Shown here piece after piece: positions 7,750 through 16,226 of a stretch of 64,000 nt of DNA. The stretch lies in assembly GCF_050269735.1 (NCBI RefSeq), contig NZ_JBNNIX010000002.1, positions 558,001-622,000 of the forward strand, read 5' to 3'. Origin of the DNA: Paenisporosarcina sp050269735 (GTDB lineage Bacteria; Bacillota; Bacilli; Bacillales_A; Planococcaceae). Numbering within the stretch: the first letter of the stretch is position 1; every line of letters starts with the position of its first letter. Below the pieces are notes generated by a model. That model was not told the DNA's origin. It saw nothing but the letters and a program-made list of their open reading frames with translations, and searched no databases. Made by a program: the position numbers and the translations under genes.

Positions 7750-9543
7750 TCACTCTTTTGACAATGACTCATTTTGAAAATAAGCGGACATGGTTTCCGC
7801 GATTTGCAATGGTAAACCTGATTGTTTCAGCTCTTCCACGGAAGCTTCCTTAATACGTTTTACAGAACCGAAATGTTTCAATAACATTTTTTTTCGTTTC
7901 GGACCGATTCCTTCGAAACCATCCAAAGCAGACGCAATGGTTTGTTTTCCACGCTGTTGGCGATGGAATGTAATCGCAAATCGATGGACTTCATCCTGTA
8001 TCCGCTGGAGTAAATAAAAACCTTCACTCGTTCTTTTCAAAGGAATGATTTGTGGTGGTTCGCCATATAACAACGAAGATGTCTGATGCTTCGCGTCTTT
8101 AGCCAATCCCGCAATCGGTATGGATAAACCGAGTTCATCTTCAATTACTTCGCGCGCGATTTCCATCTGTCCTTTCCCTCCGTCAATGACGATTAGGTCG
8201 GGCAGTGGTAATTCGTCTCTTAATACCCGAGTATAACGTCTGCGAATAACTTCCCGCATCGCCCCGTAGTCATCATGAGCGGCAGCGGTTTTCGTTTTAT
8301 ATTTACGGTAGTCTTTTTTGTTTGGCCTTCCGTCAATAAACGATACCATCGCCGAAACTGCATCTGCTCCGTAAATATGTGAATTATCGAATGCCTCAAT
8401 TCGTAGAGGCGGTGCAATATCCATTGCTTTTCCAAGCTCTTCAACCGCCCCAATCGTCCGTTGTTCTTGTCGATCAATAAGCTGGAACTTTTCACGGATG
8501 GCGATTTCGGCGTTCTTCGTCGCCAAATCGATCATTTGTTTTTTCTTGCCTCGGCTTGGTGAAGCTACTTTTATCTCAAGGAGTTGATTTGCCAGTTGCA
8601 AGTCGACGGTGCTTGGTAAAAACACTTCTTTAGGCTTGATATGATGGGGTTTATCATAAAACTGACCAAGGAATGTCAGAAATTCATCGTCAGGATCTTG
8701 ATATAACGGAAATACAGATACATCGCGTTCGATTAACTTGCCTTGGCGGACAAAGAATACTTGAACACACATCCAACCTTTAGCTACTGCAAAGCCAAAA
8801 ATATCACGGTCGGTAAAATCATTCGTCGTCATTTTTTGTTTTTCCATAACGGTTTCAATATGTGTGATTTGGTCACGGTATTCCTTTGCTCTCTCAAACT
8901 CTAAGTTTTCTGCAGCTGATGACATTTTTTCCGTCAATTCATGTTTCACTTGTTGGTATCCACCATTTAGGAAACGGGTAATTTCATCAATAATTTTCCG
9001 ATAAGCATCTTGTTCGATTGTTTTTACACATGGTGCAAGACACTGGCCTAAGTGGTAATACAAGCATACGCGATCTGGCAAAGTCGGACATTTCCGCAAT
9101 GGGTAAAGCCGATCGAGTAATTTTTTCGTTTCACTCGCTGCATAAGCGTTCGGGTAAGGGCCGAAATATTTCCCTTTATCCTTTTTAACAATCCTTGTTG
9201 TAATCAATTTCGGATGTTTCTCACCTGTTATTTTAATATAAGGATATGTTTTATCATCTTTGAGCATGATGTTATATTTCGGATCATGCTTTTTGATTAA
9301 ATTCAGTTCCAAAATCAACGCTTCAATATCTGAAGACGTAACGATATACTCAAAATCTTCTATTTCCTGAACGAGGCGTTGCGTTTTGCCATCATGACTT
9401 CCAGTAAAATAAGAACGGACCCGATTTTTCAAAACTTTTGCCTTGCCCACGTAAATAATGGTTCCTTGTCGGTCTTTCATTAAATAAACACCGGGCTGGT
9501 CAGGTAGAATCGCACATTTCTGTTGTATTAAGTCATTCATCAT
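7750..9543 (-). CDS. uvrC: Excinuclease ABC subunit C
   Basis: UvrC makes both incisions in UvrABC nucleotide excision repair. The N-terminal GIY-YIG nuclease (GVYLMKDRQGTIIYVGKAK) makes the 3' cut; a UVR motif (ENLEFERAKEYRDQI, about residues 205-220) contacts UvrB; the C-terminal RNase H-like domain (IEAFDNSHIYGADAV, VIDGGKGQ) makes the 5' cut; helix-hairpin-helix motifs end the protein. Several starts cluster at 9540-9552; the ATG at 9543 is best placed behind AGGTG. It follows trxA as in B. subtilis but is separated from it by a terminator. Confidence 0.96.
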   Translation of the reverse strand: MMNDLIQQKCAILPDQPGVYLMKDRQGTIIYVGKAKVLKNRVRSYFTGSHDGKTQRLVQEIEDFEYIVTSSDIEALILELNLIKKHDPKYNIMLKDDKTYPYIKITGEKHPKLITTRIVKKDKGKYFGPYPNAYAASETKKLLDRLYPLRKCPTLPDRVCLYYHLGQCLAPCVKTIEQDAYRKIIDEITRFLNGGYQQVKHELTEKMSSAAENLEFERAKEYRDQITHIETVMEKQKMTTNDFTDRDIFGFAVAKGWMCVQVFFVRQGKLIERDVSVFPLYQDPDDEFLTFLGQFYDKPHHIKPKEVFLPSTVDLQLANQLLEIKVASPSRGKKKQMIDLATKNAEIAIREKFQLIDRQEQRTIGAVEELGKAMDIAPPLRIEAFDNSHIYGADAVSAMVSFIDGRPNKKDYRKYKTKTAAAHDDYGAMREVIRRRYTRVLRDELPLPDLIVIDGGKGQMEIAREVIEDELGLSIPIAGLAKDAKHQTSSLLYGEPPQIIPLKRTSEGFYLLQRIQDEVHRFAITFHRQQRGKQTIASALDGFEGIGPKRKKMLLKHFGSVKRIKEASVEELKQSGLPLQIAETMSAYFQNESLSKE

Positions 9544-9558
9544 TATCATCACCTGTTG

Positions 9559-9592
9559 AAAAAAACCGGGTGCCCATGGGTACCCGGTTTTA
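9559..9592 (-). terminator. Terminator between trxA and uvrC
   Basis: AAAACCGGGTACCC pairs with GGGCACCCGGTTTT (one G-T pair) with a T-run on the minus strand. It ends the trxA transcript. Confidence 0.85.
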
Positions 9593-9632
9593 ATAATATG
9601 TCTTTTACACTATAAAAATTAAAAGCTATAAA

Positions 9633-9947
9633 TTATGCGTGTTTGTTAACTAATTCAGCTAAAGCTTCTTTCGGGTTGAAACCAACAACTTTATCGACAG
9701 GTTGCCCGTCTTTGAAAAGTACTAACGTCGGAATTGACATAATGCCGAAATTGCTAGCTGTTTCTTGGTTTTCATCTACATCAACTTTTACGATTTTCAC
9801 TTTACCATCCATGTCAGCATCTAATTCTTCAAGAACTGGAGCGATCATTTTACAAGGTCCACACCAAGGTGCCCAAAAATCGACTAATACTAAGCCGTCT
9901 GAAATTTCACTTGAAAAGCTTTGATCTGTTCCGTGTACAATTGCCAT
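9633..9947 (-). CDS. trxA: Thioredoxin
   Basis: The 104-residue cytoplasmic disulfide reductase carries the WCGPCK active site (C29, C32) after VLVDFWAP, and the conserved cis-proline loop GIMSIPTLVLF. It supplies electrons to ribonucleotide reductase, methionine sulfoxide reductases and other targets. The start follows a strong GGAGGATG. Length and sequence are standard for the family. It is probably a single-gene unit. Confidence 0.98.
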   Translation of the reverse strand: MAIVHGTDQSFSSEISDGLVLVDFWAPWCGPCKMIAPVLEELDADMDGKVKIVKVDVDENQETASNFGIMSIPTLVLFKDGQPVDKVVGFNPKEALAELVNKHA

Positions 9948-10232
9948 ATTAAAACATCCTCCTCTAAATACAAACTCTAAACGTAGTATAGCATGTGGTA
10001 AATACTGCTTCTACTTTTTTGCTCAACCTTTTGATAGCCAAAATGAACAAGATGAACACTAAGCAATGAAGCTGAAGCGATATTTATCATGTACCCGTTT
10101 TTGTTCAATTTCAAAACAAATATTTGCAACACTTACTCTGTTTTTACACACATTTACGCTGGTCGCACGATTTACGTGTGATAACAAGTATGTAAAAAAC
10201 ATACTTGTGGAATTCACTGTTCAAAGAATACG

Positions 10233-10283
10233 TGCTCCTGCGGTTACTTGTCGCATAAAAGATTGCTCCAGCGGTTACTTGTC
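10233..10283 (+). repeat. Pair of direct repeats, TGCTCC-x-GCGGTTACTTGTC
   Basis: Two 20-base near-identical copies start at 10233 and 10264, 31 bases apart, in the gene-free stretch 9948-10519. The rest of that stretch upstream (9948-10232) shows no gene or clear element; a plus-strand reading frame at 10066-10395 has no ribosome binding site and no recognisable protein. Confidence 0.55.
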
Positions 10284-10338
10284 ACAAAGAATTCGACCAA
10301 ACTCCCTTTGGACGTATTCTTTCTTGTGGCATGCAGGA

Positions 10339-10466
10339 GCAAATGTCCTCTTTTTTAAGCAACTTCCGACTTTTGGAGCAACTCTTCGAAAATAGGAGCA
10401 ACTTTCAATAATTTGGGAGCAACTTTTCAAATTTGGGAGCAACTTTCGCGATTTTGGAGCAACTCA
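10339..10466 (+). repeat. Short intergenic array C, 6-7 units, core GGAGCAACTTT
   Basis: GCAACT begins at 10359, 10378, 10398, 10419, 10439 and 10459 (spacing 19-21), with a degenerate seventh unit at 10339. Units read roughly TTTGGGAGCAACTTTC plus 4-5 variable bases. It lies between the etfA terminator and the trxA promoter region. The core is close to that of the array at 1364-1438. Confidence 0.9.
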
Positions 10467-10474
10467 CATAAACA

Positions 10475-10509
10475 CAAAAAAACTCCGCAAGCTTTCGCTT
10501 GGCGGAGTC
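10475..10509 (-). terminator. Terminator after etfA
   Basis: ACTCCGC and GCGGAGT (with the inner AAGC/GCTT also pairing) form a hairpin followed by seven Ts on the minus strand, 11 bases beyond the etfA stop. Confidence 0.92.
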
Positions 10510-10519
10510 AATTTCACGA

Positions 10520-11494
10520 TTAGTTAGCTTTCAATTTCTTGAATTCTTCAGTCAACATTGGGATGACTTCGAACAAGTCACCGACAATCCCATAGTCTGC
10601 TACTTTGAAAATGTTTGCTTCAGGATCTTTGTTGATTGCAACGATGATTTTTGAGTTAGACATACCAGCTAAATGCTGGATCGCTCCAGAAATACCTGCT
10701 GCAATGTAAAGATCCGGTGTTACAACTTTACCTGTTTGACCAATTTGAAGTGAGTAATCACAGTAGTCAGCGTCACATGCACCACGAGATGCACCAACAG
10801 CGCCGCCTAAAAGATTTGCAAGTTCTTTTAATGGTTCAAAACCATCTTCGCTCTTCACGCCACGACCACCAGCAACAATTACTTTCGCTTCTGATAAATC
10901 TACGCCTTCAGTTGATTTACGTACAACTTCTTTAATGACAGTGCGCAGGTTTGTGATGTCCACAGATAATGATGATACATCGCCAGTTCGGCTAGCATCG
11001 TGAGCTAAAGGCTCAATATTGTTAGGACGAATTGTGATGAAATCAATACCGTCTTTGATTTTCACTTTTTCAAATGCTTTACCAGAGAAGATCGGGCGGA
11101 TAAATACTACGTCTGCGCCTTCTCCTTCGATATCAGTTACATCAGAAACAAGACCTGATTTTAATTTACTTGCTACTTTTGGTGATAAGTCTTTCCCTAA
11201 TGCTGTGTGTCCGAAAACAACTGCATCCGGGCTTTCACTTTCAACAACAGCCATAAATGCTTGGCTGAAGCCGTCAGATGTATATGATTTCAAATGTGGG
11301 TGCTCGACAGTGATAGCACGGTCAGCTCCATAATGAATCATTTCAGTTGCTAGAGATTGAACAGAGTCTCCTAAAAGAACTGCTACTACTTCTCCGCCGC
11401 CTGAAATTTTCTTAGCAGCAGCGATAGTTTCAAAAGATACATTACGTAAAGCACCTTCACGTGCTTCTCCCAGTACGATTACTTTTTTTGTCAT
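10520..11494 (-). CDS. etfA: Electron transfer flavoprotein alpha subunit
   Basis: EtfA binds FAD and, with EtfB, passes electrons from acyl-CoA dehydrogenases to the quinone pool during fatty-acid oxidation. The C-terminal FAD domain shows GGRGVKSEDGFEPL, GASRGACDADY, QIGQTGKVV and AAGISGAIQHLAGM, all family hallmarks. It is 324 residues, the usual size. It is the last gene of the fadR-fadB-etfB-etfA run and is followed by a terminator. Confidence 0.97.
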   Translation of the reverse strand: MTKKVIVLGEAREGALRNVSFETIAAAKKISGGGEVVAVLLGDSVQSLATEMIHYGADRAITVEHPHLKSYTSDGFSQAFMAVVESESPDAVVFGHTALGKDLSPKVASKLKSGLVSDVTDIEGEGADVVFIRPIFSGKAFEKVKIKDGIDFITIRPNNIEPLAHDASRTGDVSSLSVDITNLRTVIKEVVRKSTEGVDLSEAKVIVAGGRGVKSEDGFEPLKELANLLGGAVGASRGACDADYCDYSLQIGQTGKVVTPDLYIAAGISGAIQHLAGMSNSKIIVAINKDPEANIFKVADYGIVGDLFEVIPMLTEEFKKLKAN

Positions 11495-11531
11495 GATGTG
11501 TTTCCCTCCAATTACAAATCTTCAGATTCGA

Positions 11532-12305
11532 TTAAACGACTTTTGCTTCTGTGCGAAGTAATTGCACCAATTCTTGTACTTGGTTTGAAAGATCGCCTTG
11601 CAGTACGCGACCTGCTTCTTTTTTAGGAGGCAAGTAAATTTCGATTGTCTCCGTTTTCGCTTCTACATCATCCTCATCGATATCCAAATCATCCAATTCC
11701 ACTTCTTCAAGTGGTTTCTTTTTCGCTTTCATAATACCCGGTAAAGATGGATAACGAGGTTCGTTCAAACCTTGTTGAGCTGTAACTAGTAATGGCAATG
11801 AAGTTTCAAGAACTTCGGAATCGCCTTCCACATCACGTACGATATTGACTTGTGTTCCATTGATTTCTAATTTCGTAATTGTTGTTACATAATTGATGTC
11901 CAATAAGTCAGCAACACGTGGTCCAACTTGACCAGATCCACCATCAATTGCAACGTTACCAGCTAAAATTAAATCTGGGTTTTTATCTTTTAAGTAATCT
12001 GCCAATATTTGAGCAGCAGTAAATTGGTCCATTTCATCCAAATCATCTTCTGTGTTGATTAGAACAGCTTTATCAGCGCCCATTGCAAGAGCTGTACGAA
12101 GTTGCTTTTCAGCGTCTTCCCCACCCATTGTCAATACCGTCACTTCGCCGCCGTGAGCGTCGCGGACTTGGATCGCTTCTTCAATTGCATATTCATCGTA
12201 AGGATTAATGATGAATTCAGCGCCGTCTTCCTGAATTTTGCCACCAGAAACGACAATCTTTTCTTCTGTATCAAATGTACGTTTTACCAACACATAAATA
12301 TTCAT
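11532..12305 (-). CDS. etfB: Electron transfer flavoprotein beta subunit
   Basis: EtfB is the AMP-binding partner of EtfA. The frame extends upstream to 12416, into fadB, but the ATG at 12305 (MNIYVLVKRTFDTEE) has a GGGAGGCC ribosome binding site and gives 257 residues, matching the family. The loops NPYDEYAIEEA, MGADKAVLI and ETSLPLLVTAQQGLNEPRYP are characteristic. It is 25 bases from fadB and 37 bases from etfA. Confidence 0.96.
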   Translation of the reverse strand: MNIYVLVKRTFDTEEKIVVSGGKIQEDGAEFIINPYDEYAIEEAIQVRDAHGGEVTVLTMGGEDAEKQLRTALAMGADKAVLINTEDDLDEMDQFTAAQILADYLKDKNPDLILAGNVAIDGGSGQVGPRVADLLDINYVTTITKLEINGTQVNIVRDVEGDSEVLETSLPLLVTAQQGLNEPRYPSLPGIMKAKKKPLEEVELDDLDIDEDDVEAKTETIEIYLPPKKEAGRVLQGDLSNQVQELVQLLRTEAKVV

Positions 12306-12330
12306 GTTGCAGGCCTCCCAATACTTTTCA

Positions 12331-13104
12331 TTATTTTCCTTTGAACGATGGTTCGCGTTTTTCGATAAATGCTGAAATGCCTTCTTGAGCATCTTCCGAA
12401 ACGAAAACGGTTCCAAAAGATTGCGCTTCAGCTTTCACACCTTCATCATAAGCGTACGTTTTTGCAAATTGTAACATGTCTATTGCTGCTTTCATTGCAA
12501 CTGGGCTCTTCTTCGCAATTTTACTTGCTAGTTCCATAGTTTTGGCTAATAATTCATCTTCCGCATATGCACGGTTTGCCAATCCCCATTGAACCGCTTC
12601 CAATCCGCTGATTGGTTCGCTTGTTAGCAACATTTCTGCTGCTTTCGGCATTCCAACTAAACGTGGTAAACGTTGAGTGCCCGCAAAACCTGGAATCAGG
12701 CCAAGCTGTAGTTCCGGCAGTCCAAGTTTAGCATTTTCAGATACGATGCGCATGTGACAGCTCATCGCAAGTTCAAGTCCTCCACCAAGTGCCGCTCCAT
12801 GAATGGAAGCAATCACAGGTTTTGAGAATCTTTCAACGCGTTCAAAAATTTCTTGACCGCTTGCAGCTAATGCAGAAAACTCTTCCCCAGTTTTTATTGA
12901 AGTAAACTCTTTAATATCTGCGCCTGCTGAGAAGAAACGTCCTTCCCCGTGCAAAACGATGACACGAACGCTGTCATCATGCTCGACAACACTCAGCAAT
13001 TCGTTTACTTCGAGAATAAGTGCTCGTGATAACGCATTTGCCGGCGGTCGATTAATCGTTACTTTCGCAACGTAATTTTCTACAGTCCAACTCAAAAACT
13101 CCAT
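12331..13104 (-). CDS. fadB: Enoyl-CoA hydratase of fatty-acid beta-oxidation
   Basis: A 257-residue crotonase-family enzyme that hydrates trans-2-enoyl-CoA. GRFFSAGADIKEF and IHGAALGGGLELAMSCHMRI form the oxyanion hole, and the conserved Glu of LGLPELQLGLIPGFAGTQRL is present. The ATG at 13104 is chosen because the AAGGGATGG ribosome binding site lies inside the longer frame that starts with GTG at 13122. It sits between fadR and etfB as in B. subtilis (ysiB/fadB). Confidence 0.92.
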   Translation of the reverse strand: MEFLSWTVENYVAKVTINRPPANALSRALILEVNELLSVVEHDDSVRVIVLHGEGRFFSAGADIKEFTSIKTGEEFSALAASGQEIFERVERFSKPVIASIHGAALGGGLELAMSCHMRIVSENAKLGLPELQLGLIPGFAGTQRLPRLVGMPKAAEMLLTSEPISGLEAVQWGLANRAYAEDELLAKTMELASKIAKKSPVAMKAAIDMLQFAKTYAYDEGVKAEAQSFGTVFVSEDAQEGISAFIEKREPSFKGK

Positions 13105-13122
13105 ACAAGCCCATCCCTTCAC

Positions 13123-13704
13123 TTATGATTTCATACCACTCATTAATAAACGATGAACTTTAGGTGCCAATTTCATCAAATCGTACTTCTGTTCATTCAT
13201 CACCCAAGTAGTAATCGTCTCATCAATTGTACCAAAGACCATGTGTCTCGCAAGACGAATATCTAATTCTTCTTGAAATTCACCATTTTCCAATCCTTCA
13301 ATTAAAATATCATCAAGCAACATTAAGTACTCTTTTAACACTTCATTGATTTTCATGCGAATTTCTTTATTGGATTGTCTCAGTTCCAATTGAGTGACGA
13401 TGGCTAAATGATGATCTGTAGCTAATACACGAAAATGATTTTCCACCATTTTCAATAGTTTTTCGGATGATGTTGATCCATCACTTATGATTTTTTTTAG
13501 GTTCTCAACAAATAAACCCATTTTTTCTTGGAAGACAGAAATTAAGATATCTTCCTTGTTTTTAAAGTACAGATAAATGGTTCCATCAGCGACGCCTGCT
13601 TGTTTCGCGATTTTAGAAACTTGTGCTTGGTGATACCCATTTTCTGCAATCACTACTACGGCTGCGTCGATTATTTGTTTAAATTTCGGTTTGTCTCGTT
13701 TCAT
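13123..13704 (-). CDS. fadR: TetR-family fatty-acid degradation repressor FadR
   Basis: A 193-residue TetR repressor. The N-terminal helix-turn-helix (VAENGYHQ-type helix, VSKIAKQAGVADGTIYLYFKN) closely resembles B. subtilis FadR, which binds operators upstream of beta-oxidation genes and is released by long-chain acyl-CoA. The ATG at 13704 (MKRDKPKFKQIIDA) fits the family better than the upstream in-frame start at 13752. An 18-base FadR palindrome and a strong promoter lie just upstream, so autoregulation together with fadB and etfBA is likely. Confidence 0.93.
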   Translation of the reverse strand: MKRDKPKFKQIIDAAVVVIAENGYHQAQVSKIAKQAGVADGTIYLYFKNKEDILISVFQEKMGLFVENLKKIISDGSTSSEKLLKMVENHFRVLATDHHLAIVTQLELRQSNKEIRMKINEVLKEYLMLLDDILIEGLENGEFQEELDIRLARHMVFGTIDETITTWVMNEQKYDLMKLAPKVHRLLMSGMKS

Positions 13705-13733
13705 AGATACCACCACCAAAAAAGATGAAATTA

Positions 13734-13751
13734 TGAATGAGTGTTCATTCA
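13734..13751 (-). promoter_or_regulatory. FadR operator
   Basis: TGAATGAACACTCATTCA on the minus strand is a perfect inverted repeat of TGAATGA around four bases, differing from the B. subtilis FadR consensus at a single position. It covers the expected start of transcription of the promoter at 13759-13787. Confidence 0.88.
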
Positions 13752-13758
13752 CAATTTC

Positions 13759-13787
13759 ATCTTAAACTGAAGTACAAACGTTGTCAA
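13759..13787 (-). promoter_or_regulatory. Sigma-A promoter of fadR-fadB-etfBA
   Basis: A consensus TTGACA (13787-13782), a 17-base spacer and TAAGAT (13764-13759). It lies just beyond the lcfA stop codon and ends directly at the FadR operator, so the genes after lcfA can be transcribed separately from it. Confidence 0.8.
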
Positions 13788-13793
13788 GAATTG

Positions 13794-15491
13794 TTACGAC
13801 GTTGCACTTGCTTCTCTATATTTTTCTTTTTCTTCTTCAACTAAAGAGCGTCGAAGAATTTTACCTACTGCTGTTTTCGGTAACTCTTTTCTGAATTCGT
13901 AAATTCTAGGAACTTTAAATGCTGCGAGGTGTTCTCTGCAGAAAGCGTTCAATTCTTCTTCTGTAACATGTTGGTCTTCTTTTAATACAACATATGCTTT
14001 GACGGTTTCTCCACGATATGGATCAGGTACACCGACAGCGACACATTCCTGGATAGCTGGATGTTCGTAAAGAACTTCTTCAATTTCTCGAGGATAGATA
14101 TTGAATCCACCTGCAATAATCATATCTTTTTTACGGTCTACAACGTAAAAGAATCCTTTTTCATCCATATACCCTAAGTCACCGGTCAATAACCATCCAT
14201 CGCGCATTGTATTTTCAGTATCTTCTGGACGGTTCCAATAACCTTTCATGATTTGTGGTCCGCGTACACAAATTTCTCCTATTTCTCTAGAAGGCATTGG
14301 CTCTGTAGAATCCACTTGGAAAATCGCCGCTTCTGTATCTGGCCAAGGAACACCGACAGAACCTTTAATTCGTTCATTATCCCAAACAAAATTTGCATGT
14401 GTCACAGGAGAAGATTCAGTCAAACCATATCCTTCAACAAGTTTCCCACCAGTTATTTTCTCAAACTTTTCCTGAATTTCCACTGGCAATGGTGCCGAAC
14501 CACTCAAACATGCTTGAATGGAGGATAAATCATATTTAGCAATATCCGGATGATTTAATAGGCCGATATAAATGGTAGGTGCTCCTGGGAACAACGTCGG
14601 TTTCTGTTTATCTATCGTTTTCAAAGCAGAATCTACATCAAATTTCGGTAATAATACCATTCGGTTACCTAGCATGACAGAAAGAATCATAACGGTTGTC
14701 ATACCATACACATGGAAAAATGGCAGGATACCCAAAATCGTTTCTTCACCTTTTTTACATCGATACAACCAAGCATCACACATCGAAGCGTTGGAAATCA
14801 GGTTTTTATGGGACAACATAACGCCTTTCGGGAATCCGGTTGTACCTCCTGTGTATTGCAAAATCGCAATATCTTCTTCAAAGTCAAAAGGTACTTCTAT
14901 TTTTTGTGCTTTGCCGACCTTCATCACTTCCGGGAACAAGTGATTCATGCCTCTATGTTCGACTTTTACGGAGAATCCGTATTGTTTCTTTTGAATGAAC
15001 GGATAAATTAAATTCTTTGGGAAAGGCAAGTAATCTTTTATTCCGGTAATAATGATGTTTTCTAAATTTGTTTCCTTAATTACTTTTGAAATACGAGGGA
15101 ATAAAATATCGAGTGACAAGATTGCTTTAGCGCCAGAATCTTTCATTTGATAAGCAATTTCTCTCTCTGTATAAAGCGGATTTGTTTGGACGACGATACC
15201 ACCTGCATAAAGAATGCCATAGTACCCAATCACATTTTGAGGACAGTTCGGCAACATGATAGCCACTCTGTCACCTTTTTGAATTCCGAGTGAACGTAAA
15301 TAGTTAGCAAACTTCAACGCAGATTCGTAGAGTTCTTGGTACGTCAAATCTTTCCCAAGAAAATGAATCGCAACTTTTTCCGGATAATCACGGTAGGCTC
15401 TTGTCAGATATTCCTGAACCGGAATAGGATCGTACGAAAGCGTATGAGGAATCTCTGGTGGATACTGAGACAACCATGGTTTTGCCGTCAT
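13794..15491 (-). CDS. lcfA: Long-chain fatty-acid--CoA ligase
   Basis: A 565-residue AMP-forming acyl-CoA synthetase that activates fatty acids for beta-oxidation. Signature motifs: the P-loop LQYTGGTTGFPKGVMLSH, GYGLTESSPVTHANF, LLTGDLGYMDEKGFFYVVDR and the C-terminal catalytic lysine in LPKTAVGKILRR. AAAAAGGGGGAA precedes the ATG. It heads the lcfA-fadR-fadB-etfBA cluster. No FadR box was found in front of it, unlike the one in front of fadR. Confidence 0.95.
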   Translation of the reverse strand: MTAKPWLSQYPPEIPHTLSYDPIPVQEYLTRAYRDYPEKVAIHFLGKDLTYQELYESALKFANYLRSLGIQKGDRVAIMLPNCPQNVIGYYGILYAGGIVVQTNPLYTEREIAYQMKDSGAKAILSLDILFPRISKVIKETNLENIIITGIKDYLPFPKNLIYPFIQKKQYGFSVKVEHRGMNHLFPEVMKVGKAQKIEVPFDFEEDIAILQYTGGTTGFPKGVMLSHKNLISNASMCDAWLYRCKKGEETILGILPFFHVYGMTTVMILSVMLGNRMVLLPKFDVDSALKTIDKQKPTLFPGAPTIYIGLLNHPDIAKYDLSSIQACLSGSAPLPVEIQEKFEKITGGKLVEGYGLTESSPVTHANFVWDNERIKGSVGVPWPDTEAAIFQVDSTEPMPSREIGEICVRGPQIMKGYWNRPEDTENTMRDGWLLTGDLGYMDEKGFFYVVDRKKDMIIAGGFNIYPREIEEVLYEHPAIQECVAVGVPDPYRGETVKAYVVLKEDQHVTEEELNAFCREHLAAFKVPRIYEFRKELPKTAVGKILRRSLVEEEKEKYREASATS

Positions 15492-15571
15492 TTTATTTTC
15501 CCCCTTTTTAATCGTTTGAATATTCCTATTCTTTATTATAGAGAAAAATGAATCCGCTTACAATAAAATGA

Positions 15572-15607
15572 GAAAAAAGCATGGGACATTTTACACATCC
15601 CATGCTA
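15572..15607 (-). terminator. Terminator after the 26-codon peptide gene
   Basis: AGCATGGGA pairs with TCCCATGCT and is followed by a T-run on the minus strand. It closes the mutS2-yshE-small peptide transcript and insulates lcfA. Confidence 0.88.
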
Positions 15608-15613
15608 CTAAAG

Positions 15614-15694
15614 TTATTGTAAATATAAATAAACGATGCCCACGATGAAAAAAACAACGCAGACCCCGAGCAAAATTTTCGCTAATTTTTCCAA
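15614..15694 (-). CDS. 26-residue single-pass membrane peptide
   Basis: A TTG at 15694, nine bases after a strong AGGAG, opens 26 codons: a short basic start (EKLAKIL), one hydrophobic segment and a TAA at 15616-15614. It begins 13 bases beyond yshE and is followed directly by a terminator, so it looks like the last gene of the yshE transcript. The composition is that of small membrane peptides that modulate partner proteins. I do not recognise a family, and the partner is unknown; YshE is the natural guess. Confidence 0.6.
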   Translation of the reverse strand: MEKLAKILLGVCVVFFIVGIVYLYLQ

Positions 15695-15706
15695 ATCAAT
15701 CCGCTC

Positions 15707-16120
15707 CTAAGAAATACTTGCGCCAATAACAAATGACAGACCTACTGAAATAGATAATGAAATGAACCCAACGGATCGATTGTCATTTTCAATTTCACGG
15801 TCGATATTAAATTTTGGCGTTAAAAATTCAAACAAAAAGTATGCTACGACGAGCAATCCGAAACCGTATAAACCCCAACCCATCATTTCAGGCAAAGAAT
15901 TATGATTTTCAATGGAATAACGAAAAATATTAGCAACTCCAAATATTTTCCCGCCTGTCGCCATTGCAACTGCGACATTTCCTTTTTGAATCTCTTCCCA
16001 GTTTTTATATTTCGTGACGATTTCAAATACGACCATTGTCAAAATTAAACACAACACGACCACACTGAAATAACCTGCTGTCTCTACTAATGGGTGTTGC
16101 CAAAAATCCATACCTAACAT
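15707..16120 (-). CDS. yshE: YshE, DUF350 membrane protein
   Basis: A 137-residue inner-membrane protein with four predicted segments (about residues 15-35, 47-65, 80-100 and 118-136). The pattern NVAVAMATGGKIFGVANIF in the second segment is the DUF350 signature. The function of the family is unknown. AAAGGAGTT precedes the ATG. Its place between mutS2 and lcfA matches B. subtilis. Confidence 0.88.
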   Translation of the reverse strand: MLGMDFWQHPLVETAGYFSVVVLCLILTMVVFEIVTKYKNWEEIQKGNVAVAMATGGKIFGVANIFRYSIENHNSLPEMMGWGLYGFGLLVVAYFLFEFLTPKFNIDREIENDNRSVGFISLSISVGLSFVIGASIS

Positions 16121-16198
16121 ATGTTAACTCCTTTAAACGTTTGTAGCTTGTACGTTTGAAACGGATTATGGTTTCAAAAACTTATTTCACAACTTGAA

Positions 16199-16224
16199 GA
16201 AAAGTCGGTCAATCAACCACCGAC
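16199..16224 (-). terminator. Weak terminator after mutS2
   Basis: GTCGGT and ACCGAC form a six-base stem with TTTT following on the minus strand, right at the mutS2 stop. It may be partly read through into yshE. Confidence 0.5.
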
Positions 16225-16226
16225 GC

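Noticed and set aside
10066..10395. 109-codon plus-strand reading frame between trxA and etfA
   Set aside because: No ribosome binding site, biased composition, and its end runs into the repeat array. No family resemblance.
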